Virus record (IMG/VR): IMGVR_UViG_3300023284_001574
Span: 1-37,236 of that record
DNA from: a virus
DNA: 37,236 bases
Strand: one strand, 5' to 3'
This document shows positions 29,401-35,882 of the stretch, piece by piece (the stretch's first letter is position 1; each line of letters begins with the position of its first letter). The translations under genes and the position numbers were made by a program. Under the pieces are notes generated by a model. That model searched no databases, was not told the origin of the DNA, and saw nothing but the letters and a program-made list of their open reading frames with translations.

Positions 29401-31645
29401 GCAACAAGACCTACTCTCAGCCCCGTCAGAAGATGAATTGAAAAGATCTGATGAGGCATTATTAGCAGCCCCCACTCCTCAAGAATTATCTTCAACAGGA
29501 GAGGCGAGTTTTGGGGATGTGGCCGGTGCAGCGGTGCGCGGTATAGGCCGTGGTGTACTTTTTGGTCAAGCTGAGACTGTTGCTCAATTAGCGGGTGAAC
29601 GTATTGAGGGAATAGGTCGGTTAGGTGGGCAAGCTGCTCTTGCTGCTGGTGTGGATCCCGAGACTCTATCACAAGCCAACATTCCATTTGCTTCTGACGT
29701 TGGATTAGAGGCCCAAGGTTTTGACATCGGGCAACAACCCTTTGGAACACAAGTGGCTGGAGGGATTGCAGCTCAAACTGCACTGGATGAAGAGATTGCC
29801 CCCGTTGCCAGTCTTGGTGGGGAAATTGTAGGTAACCTGATTACCGGGGGAGGTTTAGCCGCCGCTGGAAAGGCCGCAATCCGTTCCATCATAGGACAGG
29901 TGGCTCCAGGTCTATTGGCTAAGGCTGAAGTGATTGAAAGAGCAGGCCGAATAGGGTTTAAGGGTGCCAAAAGACTTAATTTAGGAGTAAAGGTGGCATC
30001 AAATGCTGCAGAAGCAGCTGCCCTGACAGCGCTTGAAGCAGGAACGTCAAGCAATGATGTGGCAGGGTCTGCTAAGTTAGCCACAGCCTTTACCGTGGCC
30101 CCAGCCGCTGTGAAAGGACTATTTAAAGCTGGTGCAAAACTAGGCAAGGGTGCCTTTGCTGCAGCGTTTGGTATTAAGGGTCCCGCAGCTAAAAAACTCA
30201 TGGACCGGGCTCAGGAGATACGTAAACTCCCTGATTTTGATGATGTGGTTGAACAGACTGAAAAAGCTGTGGATGAACTCCGTGTCAATGCTGCTAAAAC
30301 TCAAGAAGAAGTAGGGGGGGAATTACTTAATGCTCTGACAGGTATAAAACAACGGGCTGTAGATCTCTCTGCTGAAGCCTTTGGAATACTTGATGAGTCC
30401 ACCAAAAGATTTTCTAAAGTTCAGCTGCTGAGAACTCTCCAAAAAGCTGGTGATGCTGCTCCTGTAGGTACAGCGGGCCGAGGCATGAAGGTCCGAATGA
30501 AACAATTCATCAATGATGTTGATGAGTTTGTACCTGCCGATAAAGACGGGGCTTTAACGGGATCCCAAGTCAAAAAAATCATCCAAGACCTTGATTCAGA
30601 AATTGGAGAAATCAACGCTAAGGCAGGACAGATCTTAACTCCTACAGAAAGGCTCATGACCCAAGCCCGTCGTGCTGTGGATCAGACTCTTAAAAAGAAT
30701 GTCCCTGAATACGCCCAAGCCATGGAAGAGGTGGCCGCTTTAACAACCTTTATTAGTACCGCGTCAAAAAAGTTAGGGGATGTTGATAAAGCAATATCAG
30801 CTTCTCTTAGGGTGGGTGCTCCAGTTGAAAAAGAAGCCACCAAACTGGTTAAGGAATTAGCCAAGCGCAGTAATGTGGACATAGCCCGCTTAAAGACGGC
30901 TCAAGAGACTGCAAACCTTTTTAAATCATGGAACACCTCTAATTTTGATAGAAAGGTGAGGGCTCTTACTCGAGGTCTAAACCCAAATGACAGGGCTCAG
31001 TTAAAAGCCATAGCAAGTGTGTCTGATGATGAGTTTGTCAGAGCAGTGGAAAATCTTCAGATCTCAAATGAGTTTGAGAAAGAATTTTTAAGAGGCTCAA
31101 GGAATGTGAACCTCTGGTCCTTCTTGGGGTTTGGTTTAAGCCAAGGAAATCCCATTGCCCTAGCCGCAGGAGCAGCCTCGGGAGGTTTGATTGATAAGTT
31201 TGGACCCAAGATGGCAAAAAGTGTTTTATTGGCTGTTGGGGAGATTAAGGGTGCCATCACCATTCCTAAAATTAGGAAGATGAACCTCCCTGGTAATGTG
31301 ACAGATTTCCTAGAGGATCAATTCAGAAGAACCATAGTTTTTGCCAACACCGGTAATGATGTCACCATTGATGATGACGCTAAGCAAGGAGTGATGTTAG
31401 ACATTGAGGGATCAAAAGTGCTGACACCGTTGCAAAAAGCAACTATGATCACCCAAATCCAAAGAGATGGGGAGGTTGATGCTAGTCTCTACAAAAAACT
31501 TGTTTCTGGATCTGATAAACCAGACTTTCCACAGCCTAATCTCAGTTTTATCAAGAAGGCTCCAACACGTTCAGCTCCAAACCTGGAAAAGGTCGCAGCT
31601 GGTGTCAGGCCTCTCATCAAAGACCGCAAACCCCCCGACTACTAA
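29393..31645 (+). CDS. Large internal virion (ejection) protein (750 aa)
   Basis: A GTG start with GGAGGG upstream overlaps the preceding gene by 8 bases. The N-terminal 250 residues are Gly/Ala-rich with several amphipathic or hydrophobic helices (GEIVGNLITGGGLAAAGKAA). Long charged helices follow, and a second hydrophobic region appears near residues 580-600 (NPIALAAGAASGGLIDKFG). The composition and position match the large P22 gp16/gp20-type or T7 gp16-like ejection proteins. No lytic transglycosylase motif is evident. Confidence 0.75.
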   Translation: MAKQQDLLSAPSEDELKRSDEALLAAPTPQELSSTGEASFGDVAGAAVRGIGRGVLFGQAETVAQLAGERIEGIGRLGGQAALAAGVDPETLSQANIPFASDVGLEAQGFDIGQQPFGTQVAGGIAAQTALDEEIAPVASLGGEIVGNLITGGGLAAAGKAAIRSIIGQVAPGLLAKAEVIERAGRIGFKGAKRLNLGVKVASNAAEAAALTALEAGTSSNDVAGSAKLATAFTVAPAAVKGLFKAGAKLGKGAFAAAFGIKGPAAKKLMDRAQEIRKLPDFDDVVEQTEKAVDELRVNAAKTQEEVGGELLNALTGIKQRAVDLSAEAFGILDESTKRFSKVQLLRTLQKAGDAAPVGTAGRGMKVRMKQFINDVDEFVPADKDGALTGSQVKKIIQDLDSEIGEINAKAGQILTPTERLMTQARRAVDQTLKKNVPEYAQAMEEVAALTTFISTASKKLGDVDKAISASLRVGAPVEKEATKLVKELAKRSNVDIARLKTAQETANLFKSWNTSNFDRKVRALTRGLNPNDRAQLKAIASVSDDEFVRAVENLQISNEFEKEFLRGSRNVNLWSFLGFGLSQGNPIALAAGAASGGLIDKFGPKMAKSVLLAVGEIKGAITIPKIRKMNLPGNVTDFLEDQFRRTIVFANTGNDVTIDDDAKQGVMLDIEGSKVLTPLQKATMITQIQRDGEVDASLYKKLVSGSDKPDFPQPNLSFIKKAPTRSAPNLEKVAAGVRPLIKDRKPPDY

Positions 31646-31646
31646 A

Positions 31647-32123
31647 ATGGTCCCGACATGTATTACTGTGCACTGCCTGCTGACTCCTAATGGCAAGCCC
31701 GTGGACCCCATGGTTGTACATGAGTGGCATAAGAGCAGGGGGTGGGATCAAGCAGGGTATCATTTTATTATCCAGCCCAGTGGGAGGGTGGAAGAAGGAT
31801 TCCCCTTAAGAAAAATTAACCAAGAGGGTGCACACGTCAAAAAGGCCAACACTCATCTGGGTGGGCTCAACACGGGCATAGCCTTGGCTGGGACCGATAA
31901 ATATACTCGGTTACAATTAGCCGCACTTCATGAATTAACCCACAAGATATTAAGGCGTTATAGTTTGGAGATTCACCAGGTCTATTGCCACAGTGAGTTC
32001 CCCTCTGCCCGCAAGCAGAAGAAAAGCTGTCCTAATATTAGGCCCGTTGATTTGGTGGTGTGGTTAGATGACGCAAGTTGTTCAAGTATGGAGAAATATG
32101 TTTTAACGGAAAAGAATGTATAA
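31647..32123 (+). CDS. N-acetylmuramoyl-L-alanine amidase, T7-lysozyme type (158 aa)
   Basis: The endolysin shares T7 lysozyme landmarks: VHC (His9, zinc ligand), RGWDQAGYHFIIQPSG with Tyr38 in the position of the T7 catalytic Tyr46, a GAH ... NTGIALAG core, YCHSEF (His115) and SCPN (Cys128) as the remaining zinc ligands. It cleaves the amide bond between MurNAc and L-Ala in peptidoglycan. There is no signal peptide, so it needs the holin downstream. The ATG at 31647 lies one base after the preceding stop; an upstream in-frame start at 31467 would overlap that gene by 180 bases and is rejected. Confidence 0.92.
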   Translation: MVPTCITVHCLLTPNGKPVDPMVVHEWHKSRGWDQAGYHFIIQPSGRVEEGFPLRKINQEGAHVKKANTHLGGLNTGIALAGTDKYTRLQLAALHELTHKILRRYSLEIHQVYCHSEFPSARKQKKSCPNIRPVDLVVWLDDASCSSMEKYVLTEKNV

Positions 32124-32124
32124 T
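32119..32124 (+). promoter_or_regulatory. Consensus -10 element before the holin leader
   Basis: A perfect TATAAT overlaps the amidase stop codon. No good -35 lies 16-18 bases upstream. If used, transcription would start at about 32131, the base just before the structured RNA at 32133-32180. This would give the holin and downstream lysis genes a second, local promoter. Confidence 0.4.
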
Positions 32125-32132
32125 ACGCTTCA

Positions 32133-32180
32133 GGCGACAACCATAGGGAAATGGGCGAGGCAAGGATGCTTCTTGTCGCC
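32133..32180 (+). ncRNA. Three-way-junction RNA element in the holin leader
   Basis: GGCGACAA (32133-32140) pairs perfectly with TTGTCGCC (32173-32180). Between them lie two closed hairpins: CCAT-AGGGAA-ATGG (32141-32154) and GAGGCA-AGGA-TGCTTC (32157-32172, one G-T pair). Only two unpaired bases remain at the junction, so the three helices could stack compactly. The holin SD (AAAGGAG) follows 8 bases later. It might regulate holin translation, terminate the amidase message, or be a separate small RNA. No known riboswitch or ribozyme class was recognised. Confidence 0.5.
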
Positions 32181-32201
32181 CTAATTTAAAGGAGAGACAC
32201 C

Positions 32202-32387
32202 ATGTTAGAAAAAACAGTATTGAAATCCAAAACGTTTTATCTTGGCCTAGTCACCGCGTTAGCACCATTACTCCCCGGGGTGGGTGCATGGGTGGCGGAC
32301 AACGTCGCAACAGTGGGGTTAGTTTGGGGTGGGCTGACCGTCCTCTTAAGACTAGTCACCAAAGATAAAGTTACATTAGTGCCATAA
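32202..32387 (+). CDS. Holin (61 aa)
   Basis: There are two hydrophobic segments, about residues 11-30 (FYLGLVTALAPLLPGVGAWV) and 34-51 (VATVGLVWGGLTVLLRLV), with a basic start (KSKT) and a short charged tail (TKDKVTLV). This size and plan, next to the amidase, fits a small two-span phage holin that opens the inner membrane at a set time. SD AAAGGAGAG is strong. Confidence 0.8.
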   Translation: MLEKTVLKSKTFYLGLVTALAPLLPGVGAWVADNVATVGLVWGGLTVLLRLVTKDKVTLVP

Positions 32388-32391
32388 TTTG

Positions 32392-32410
32392 GGGGGGCCA
32401 AGTGCCCCCT
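32392..32410 (+). terminator. G/C-rich hairpin after the holin gene
   Basis: GGGGGGC (32392-32398) pairs with GCCCCCT (32404-32410; one G-T pair) around a five-base loop. There is no U-tract; the SD of the next gene (AAGGAG) follows within 10 bases. It is probably an attenuating or stabilising element. Confidence 0.5.
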
Positions 32411-32425
32411 ATCCAAGGAGTTTAA

Positions 32426-32623
32426 ATGGGTATCGTTAATGGGGTTCTCGCTTTACTTAATAAAGTCTTATCCTTCTTCCATCCTAAGACTGAAGCTGAA
32501 CGGGCAGTGGATAAAGACAAAAGGGAAGTCAGAGACCGTAAGAAAAAGGCTTTAGCAAGAGCCAAGGCCGTGGCCAAAGCAAAGAGGGGAGACACCAGGG
32601 ATGCTGAAAAATATCTTAATTAG
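32426..32623 (+). CDS. Small amphipathic/basic protein in the lysis cassette (65 aa)
   Basis: The N-terminal about 18 residues are hydrophobic (GIVNGVLALLNKVLSFF), followed by a long Lys/Arg/Glu helix (RAVDKDKREVRDRKKKALAR). It precedes and overlaps a lipoprotein gene, as an inner-membrane spanin precedes Rz1, but the hydrophobic part is short for a membrane span. The spanin call is only a possibility. SD AAGGAG is good. Confidence 0.6.
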   Translation: MGIVNGVLALLNKVLSFFHPKTEAERAVDKDKREVRDRKKKALARAKAVAKAKRGDTRDAEKYLN

Positions 32624-32861
32624 AACCGTGCTAATCAGTCTTCTGACAGTGAGTTCCTGTGGGTCCACAAATAAACTTTATAATGTCGATCCAGATAAAG
32701 GGGGCTTAACCCGATTGGATGATGACGTTATTCGTTTTGAGAATATCCGTTGCTTACCGGATCCCGTTGATCCTGATAAGGTTGTCTGCCCATACGCTGC
32801 TTTAACGTGGGAAAGTTGGAACATCGTGCAGGCCAAACTGGATGCCTGTGAAGAAGAGTAG
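32601..32861 (+). CDS. Small lipoprotein, possible o-spanin (86 aa)
   Basis: The signal sequence ILIRTVLISLLTVSSC ends in a lipobox-like VSSC (Cys20). The mature part has two more Cys (RCLPD, VVCPY) and an acidic end. It starts within the previous gene in another frame, which is reminiscent of Rz/Rz1 arrangements. Outer-membrane disruption during lysis is inferred from location, not from sequence similarity. Confidence 0.65.
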   Translation: MLKNILIRTVLISLLTVSSCGSTNKLYNVDPDKGGLTRLDDDVIRFENIRCLPDPVDPDKVVCPYAALTWESWNIVQAKLDACEEE

Positions 32862-32873
32862 TATACTTTTCCT

Positions 32874-33065
32874 ATGGGCGATGAAGAGCACAACGGATGG
32901 AATGAGTGGAAGAACAAAGTTCTCTCTGACCTAAAATATCTCAGAGCCGATATGAAAGAGATGAGAGGCGACATCACTACTCTCAAAGTTAAATCAGGGA
33001 TGTGGGGTGTTGCTGGAGCCTCAATTGCTGTAGCCGCTATGACTCTGATGAAGAAACTTTTTTAA
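32874..33065 (+). CDS. XhlA-like coiled-coil protein with C-terminal anchor (63 aa)
   Basis: A charged helix with heptads (DLKYLRADMKEMRGDITTLK) precedes a C-terminal transmembrane segment (MWGVAGASIAVAAMTLM) and a basic end (KKLF). This is the layout of XhlA-family lysis-associated proteins. It closes the rightward late block; its 3' end overlaps the convergent HNH gene by 29 bases. Confidence 0.65.
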   Translation: MGDEEHNGWNEWKNKVLSDLKYLRADMKEMRGDITTLKVKSGMWGVAGASIAVAAMTLMKKLF

Positions 33066-33315
33066 CATGATAGAACCATTTCCCCATCAATTTCTCCCAC
33101 CCATATTTTCTCATGAACCATTCAGCCAAAGGGTATTTGTCAGTGAAGGTAGTGGCCCCGATATAGTGCCATTCTACATGGTGGGACCTGCACAAGGGCA
33201 TGAGATTCCACTCTGCCTCTAATGGCCCCCCAGCTCCACGGGTTTTGATATGATGCAAATCCACCTCAGAATGACGGCAGACTATGCACCTGCTTTTGTC
33301 TTTGTTTTGTGACAT
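33037..33315 (-). CDS. HNH endonuclease-type protein (92 aa)
   Basis: CIVC (about residues 10-13), VDLHHIKTRGAGG, an EAEWNLMPLCRSHHVEWH segment and a C-terminal aromatic region form an HNH fold with a structural zinc. H-H-I supplies the first His and N-L the Asn. This compact version is common in phages as a free-standing nuclease. It lies last in its leftward operon and starts inside the upstream HNH gene. Targets unknown; help with recombination, packaging or host DNA attack are all possible. Confidence 0.8.
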   Translation of the reverse strand: MSQNKDKSRCIVCRHSEVDLHHIKTRGAGGPLEAEWNLMPLCRSHHVEWHYIGATTFTDKYPLAEWFMRKYGWEKLMGKWFYHVKKVSSSES

Positions 33316-33575
33316 GGCTTACAAAGGACCTGCATTTCCCCATAAAAAAGGTTTTTAATATAATCATTCCAATCATCTGACACACTTCTAATGGGCACGA
33401 TGTGATCCACCTGGATTTCATGTTGCTTAAAGAAGCCTGTGCACCCATTACAAAGATACACCCCCCTCTCCACCCGAGCATTCTTAACCACGTCATATCT
33501 CATGGGAGACCGCAGCCAAACTTTCCTCAGAGCATCAACTAAGCGGGTCTTTAACTTGAATGTCTTTTTTTTCAT
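33282..33575 (-). CDS. Second HNH endonuclease-type protein (97 aa)
   Basis: A basic N-terminus (MKKKTFKLKTRLVDALRKVW) precedes YLCNGC, VDHIVPI and VLCKPCHKTKT, a classic zinc-supported HNH domain (C-x2-C, D-H-I, C-x2-C-H). It differs in sequence from the neighbouring HNH protein, so the pair is not a recent duplication. No SD is visible before the ATG at 33575; it overlaps the upstream lipoprotein gene by 41 bases and may be reached by coupling. Confidence 0.75.
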   Translation of the reverse strand: MKKKTFKLKTRLVDALRKVWLRSPMRYDVVKNARVERGVYLCNGCTGFFKQHEIQVDHIVPIRSVSDDWNDYIKNLFYGEMQVLCKPCHKTKTKAGA

Positions 33576-33735
33576 TCGCAATTGCAAAACAGATTTTAGA
33601 GTCAGTGAGTAATCCCCCTACACTATAAAACGGACAGTTATTCTCATAATTCCTATGTGTGGCGCAGTTAACCCCTGCCATGGACAAAAGTATACTCATC
33701 CATAGCCTGAATAGCGTCTTCCATTTCCTGTTCAT
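33535..33735 (-). CDS. Probable lipoprotein or exported small protein (66 aa)
   Basis: A basic start (MNRKWKTLFR) and a hydrophobic stretch (LWMSILLSMAGVNC) end in a Cys at residue 24 that could be lipidated, although GVNC is not an ideal lipobox. The mature part contains NCPFYSVGGLLTDSKICF with two Cys that could pair. It is embedded between a zinc-ribbon gene and an HNH gene with overlaps on both sides. Confidence 0.55.
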   Translation of the reverse strand: MNRKWKTLFRLWMSILLSMAGVNCATHRNYENNCPFYSVGGLLTDSKICFAIANEKKDIQVKDPLS

Positions 33736-33913
33736 GATTTCTTAAAAACTCTGGTTCATGGGTGGCATCTCCTGAATAAATCACTCCCATTTCACAATCC
33801 ATATTATCACAAGGCCTGATGGTCTTCTTGGGGAATCCTATAGTCAGATTGTCCTCAATAATATCAGTAGTGCCTTTACATCTTGGGCAAACTCTTGGGT
33901 CCCAGCGTTCCAT
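33668..33913 (-). CDS. Zinc-ribbon protein (81 aa)
   Basis: CPRC (residues 9-12) and CDNMDCEMG (35-40) give four Cys for one zinc, in the pattern of small zinc ribbons. The rest is acidic and helical (LRNHEQEMEDAIQAMDEY). Family and role unknown. It directly abuts the upstream coiled-coil gene. Confidence 0.7.
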   Translation of the reverse strand: MERWDPRVCPRCKGTTDIIEDNLTIGFPKKTIRPCDNMDCEMGVIYSGDATHEPEFLRNHEQEMEDAIQAMDEYTFVHGRG

Positions 33914-34123
33914 TTAAGTATCACACCACAGACTCGGTCGTGTTTTAAGTTCTGTAATCATCATTTGTAACGCCGTGATTGTATTTTGTAAGTCTCTGAC
34001 ATCAGCGTAAAACACATCCGTTCTTGTTTGGACTTTTGCGTTCACAAGATCTTTGTATAATTCGGCTGTTGCACCAAATGCGGGTAGTCGAAATATTTTA
34101 CCCTCTATTACTGTCTCAGTCAT
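33914..34123 (-). CDS. Hypothetical protein (69 aa)
   Basis: The start at 34123 is chosen because its ATG overlaps the stop of the 42-residue frame upstream (ATGA). The product has a short N-terminal beta part (VIEGKIFRLPAFG) and a C-terminal helix with heptads (VRDLQNTITALQMMITELKT). No family is recognised. Confidence 0.65.
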   Translation of the reverse strand: MTETVIEGKIFRLPAFGATAELYKDLVNAKVQTRTDVFYADVRDLQNTITALQMMITELKTRPSLWCDT

Positions 34124-34248
34124 AATCGATCCGGCCAGTCTAAATTCCAATGAGGTGCGTGGATATTAGGAGAGTGGAATTGTGCCCACTCCTTCATGGT
34201 CATCACATAATACCTAGACACTCTCTTGGCTAATTCAAAGTAATCCAT
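34120..34248 (-). CDS. Small protein (42 aa)
   Basis: The frame MDYFELAKRVSRYYVMTMKE, then WAQFHSPNIHAPHWNLDW, lies between two genes of the leftward operon. The SD AAGGAG is 5 bases before the ATG at 34248 (an ATG at 34251 is also in frame), and the stop overlaps the next start. Aromatic-rich; function unknown. Confidence 0.6.
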   Translation of the reverse strand: MDYFELAKRVSRYYVMTMKEWAQFHSPNIHAPHWNLDWPDRL

Positions 34249-34257
34249 CATCACTCC

Positions 34258-34617
34258 TTAAAATGGTATATCATCCTCAGTAAATTGAGCAGGCGGCCCG
34301 GGGATCTCTGACGGTGGTCGGGTGTTAGAGCCGCCTGACTCTCTAGCGTATGGAGGTACCCATACAACTGCTTTAGGAAATAGTCCTCCTGTTTTTCTTA
34401 CTCCGTATTTAAACTCGTAATGGCATTTGCAACACTCTAGAGAGTAATAATCATATTTTTGCTGCATGACCTTAAACATGGGTGCCACCTCATCAGAACC
34501 ACAATTACCGCAGTTTCTGGGCATGGTGGCAAAGAAGGAGTATTTTTTAAAGAAATCCAACTCATCCTCTAAGGGCATTCGGATTTCAAATTTAGGTGTG
34601 ACTATTTTAAGTTCCAT
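34258..34617 (-). CDS. Zinc-ribbon protein with SSB-type acidic tail (119 aa)
   Basis: A CGNC pair (36-39) and a CCKC pair (62-65) form a zinc ribbon. After a Gly/Pro-rich linker the protein ends TEDDIPF, nearly the same as the D-D-D-I-P-F tip by which bacterial SSB recruits replication and repair enzymes. It may be a phage ssDNA-binding protein or a mimic that captures host SSB partners. The ATG at 34617 with SD GGAGAG is preferred to 34647. It overlaps the upstream gene by 11 bases, which suggests linked expression. Confidence 0.75.
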   Translation of the reverse strand: MELKIVTPKFEIRMPLEDELDFFKKYSFFATMPRNCGNCGSDEVAPMFKVMQQKYDYYSLECCKCHYEFKYGVRKTGGLFPKAVVWVPPYARESGGSNTRPPSEIPGPPAQFTEDDIPF

Positions 34618-34864
34618 TAGATCTCTCCTGCAATTTTTCCTTAGCATCCAAAACTTTATTTTTCACCAGTGTCTCAACCTGTCCAATAACCCGCAGCCAA
34701 GCCTCATCTGTGGATTCCATCTCTAAAACATCTGAAGACAGGGAGGCGCTGAATGTTACATTTTCATAGGAATGTGTAGAAATCTTCATACTTAAGGAAT
34801 AGTTGATTCGGTCATTATTTACGGGTGGATGATATTTAATGTCTTTAGTGCCAGCAGATTTCAT
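34607..34864 (-). CDS. Hypothetical protein, first gene of leftward operon (85 aa)
   Basis: KISTHSYENVTFSASLSSDV suggests N-terminal beta strands, followed by a helix (VETLVKNKVLDAKEKLQER). Proteins of similar plan precede recombination and replication genes in some phages, but I cannot name a family. It lies just downstream of a candidate promoter and is coupled to the SSB-tail gene. Confidence 0.65.
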   Translation of the reverse strand: MKSAGTKDIKYHPPVNNDRINYSLSMKISTHSYENVTFSASLSSDVLEMESTDEAWLRVIGQVETLVKNKVLDAKEKLQERSNGT

Positions 34865-34885
34865 AGGTTCTCACTCTTAAATCTA

Positions 34886-34914
34886 CCCATACCTACAGTG
34901 TTTTGACCTGTCAA
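34886..34914 (-). promoter_or_regulatory. Candidate leftward promoter
   Basis: On the minus strand a perfect TTGACA (34914-34909), a 17-base spacer and TATGGG (34891-34886) precede the gene starting at 34864. The -35 is ideal and the -10 weak, which is typical of a promoter that needs an activator. Its -35 overlaps the dyad described for the divergent promoter. Confidence 0.5.
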
Positions 34915-34930
34915 GATAATGTGAGACAAT
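34903..34930 (+). promoter_or_regulatory. Candidate rightward promoter with TTGAC-N2-GTCAA dyad
   Basis: TTGACC (34903-34908), a 16-base spacer and GACAAT (34925-34930) would start transcription at about 34937, next to the ATG at 34938. The inverted repeat TTGAC-CT-GTCAA (34903-34914) places the -35 elements of the two divergent promoters back to back, so a single bound protein, or polymerase itself, could make them mutually exclusive. Confidence 0.5.
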
Positions 34931-34937
34931 TTATGGA

Positions 34938-35630
34938 ATGGCTATTGTTATCGTGGTTTCTGATACTCAGGCCCCCTTCCAGCACCCAAAGACGTTGGAA
35001 CACCTCCTGAGAACTCGGGACAAATACGTAAAACTCTATCCTAAGAAGAGGGTGAGATGGGTACACATAGGGGATGAGGTGGACTGGAAGCATCTTAAGT
35101 ATGCCTCTATCAATGACCCCCACACAGCAGAGCAACAACATGAACTCTCCCTTAAGTTTTTACATTCTCTTTACAAAGAAATCCCCATTGCCAGAGTCTG
35201 TCATTCCAACCACGTAATGGACAGGTTTCAATACGCTGCCGAAAAAGGTGCAGTTCCATCCTTCATGTTAAAAACCATCCCTGATATTTTAGAAGCCCCC
35301 ATAGGATGGAGGTGGGCTCATGAGTGGATTATTGACGGGGTTAAATATGTACACGGTCACAAATTCAAAGGAGTGCATCCTTATCATAATGCCTTAAAAG
35401 ATGTGTGGTGTTCTGTGGTGATGGGCCACCATCCTAAATTCGGAGTGGTTTACAAAATGGTTAACGGTCAGATGTTTTTTGGGATGGGGGTTGGGGCGAT
35501 GACAATTTCTGACCGGGCGAAGTCTTTAATGGCTTATGGGATGGCTTACTCTCGGAAGTACTCGGCTGAGATGCCTTTGGGGATCGGCGTTGTCGTGGAC
35601 GGGCGGCGGGCTTATCCTGAGGCTTTGTGA
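34938..35630 (+). CDS. Calcineurin-like metallophosphoesterase (230 aa)
   Basis: The two-metal phosphoesterase motifs appear in order: SDTQ (8-11), GDEVD (45-49), HSNH (89-92; the usual GNHE/D position), HGH (139-141) and GHHP (163-166). Such enzymes hydrolyse phosphoesters in nucleotides, nucleic acids or proteins. The substrate here is unknown; DNA repair or nuclease use is one option. There is no SD before the ATG, and the promoter prediction suggests a leaderless message. Its last 170 bases are overlapped by a convergent gene. Confidence 0.85.
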   Translation: MAIVIVVSDTQAPFQHPKTLEHLLRTRDKYVKLYPKKRVRWVHIGDEVDWKHLKYASINDPHTAEQQHELSLKFLHSLYKEIPIARVCHSNHVMDRFQYAAEKGAVPSFMLKTIPDILEAPIGWRWAHEWIIDGVKYVHGHKFKGVHPYHNALKDVWCSVVMGHHPKFGVVYKMVNGQMFFGMGVGAMTISDRAKSLMAYGMAYSRKYSAEMPLGIGVVVDGRRAYPEAL

Positions 35631-35766
35631 GCTCTTCCAGTGTTGCCTCCATTTCCTCTTTCCATGAAGTGGCTGTTCTATCCCCGGGGTTTACGTTATT
35701 AATTAAGGCATAGACAAACATGTGGAGGGCTTTAGTGTGTTTCTTAAGTAGATCTTTATGGTTCAT
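35461..35766 (-). CDS. Helix plus Pro/Lys/Ser-rich tail protein (101 aa)
   Basis: The first half is a helical domain (MNHKDLLKKHTKALHMFVYA; TSWKEEMEATLEELTK). The second half is low-complexity and basic (RPRQRRSPKASQPSTSESK). The tail is encoded opposite the end of the phosphoesterase gene, so its odd composition may partly reflect that constraint. The ATG at 35766 overlaps the stop of the membrane peptide upstream (ATGA). An in-frame start at 35817 is rejected. Confidence 0.6.
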   Translation of the reverse strand: MNHKDLLKKHTKALHMFVYALINNVNPGDRTATSWKEEMEATLEELTKPQDKPAARPRQRRSPKASQPSTSESKPSHKPLKTSPGQKLSSPQPPSQKTSDR

Positions 35767-35882
35767 CCTAAAATTCCTAACCCATACCCCAGACAAAAAC
35801 AACCTAATCCAAAACAAAGGACCAGGGCGCCCTCAAATAGAAACTCAATAACTGCTTGCAGATCTTTTTGGCCGAGTGGCAT
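35763..35882 (-). CDS. Membrane micropeptide (39 aa)
   Basis: A short polar start (MPLGQKDLQAVIE) leads to a hydrophobic segment of about 26 residues (FLFEGALVLCFGLGCFCLGY and on), with three Cys and many Gly. The ATG at 35882 has an SD (AGGAAG) inside the upstream histone-like gene, and the TGA overlaps the next ATG. Coupling on both sides argues it is translated. Role unknown. Confidence 0.5.
   Translation of the reverse strand: MPLGQKDLQAVIEFLFEGALVLCFGLGCFCLGYGLGILG

Noticed and set aside
29773-30201. 142-codon leftward frame opposite the large ejection protein
   Set aside because: Ala/Pro/Ser-rich mirror of an Ala/Gly-rich gene; no initiation signal.
32133-32180. Hammerhead ribozyme, c-di-GMP riboswitch or phi29-type pRNA
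   Set aside because: The three-way junction lacks the hammerhead CUGAUGA core, the GEMM riboswitch consensus, and the length and context of pRNA (this is not a phi29-like genome).
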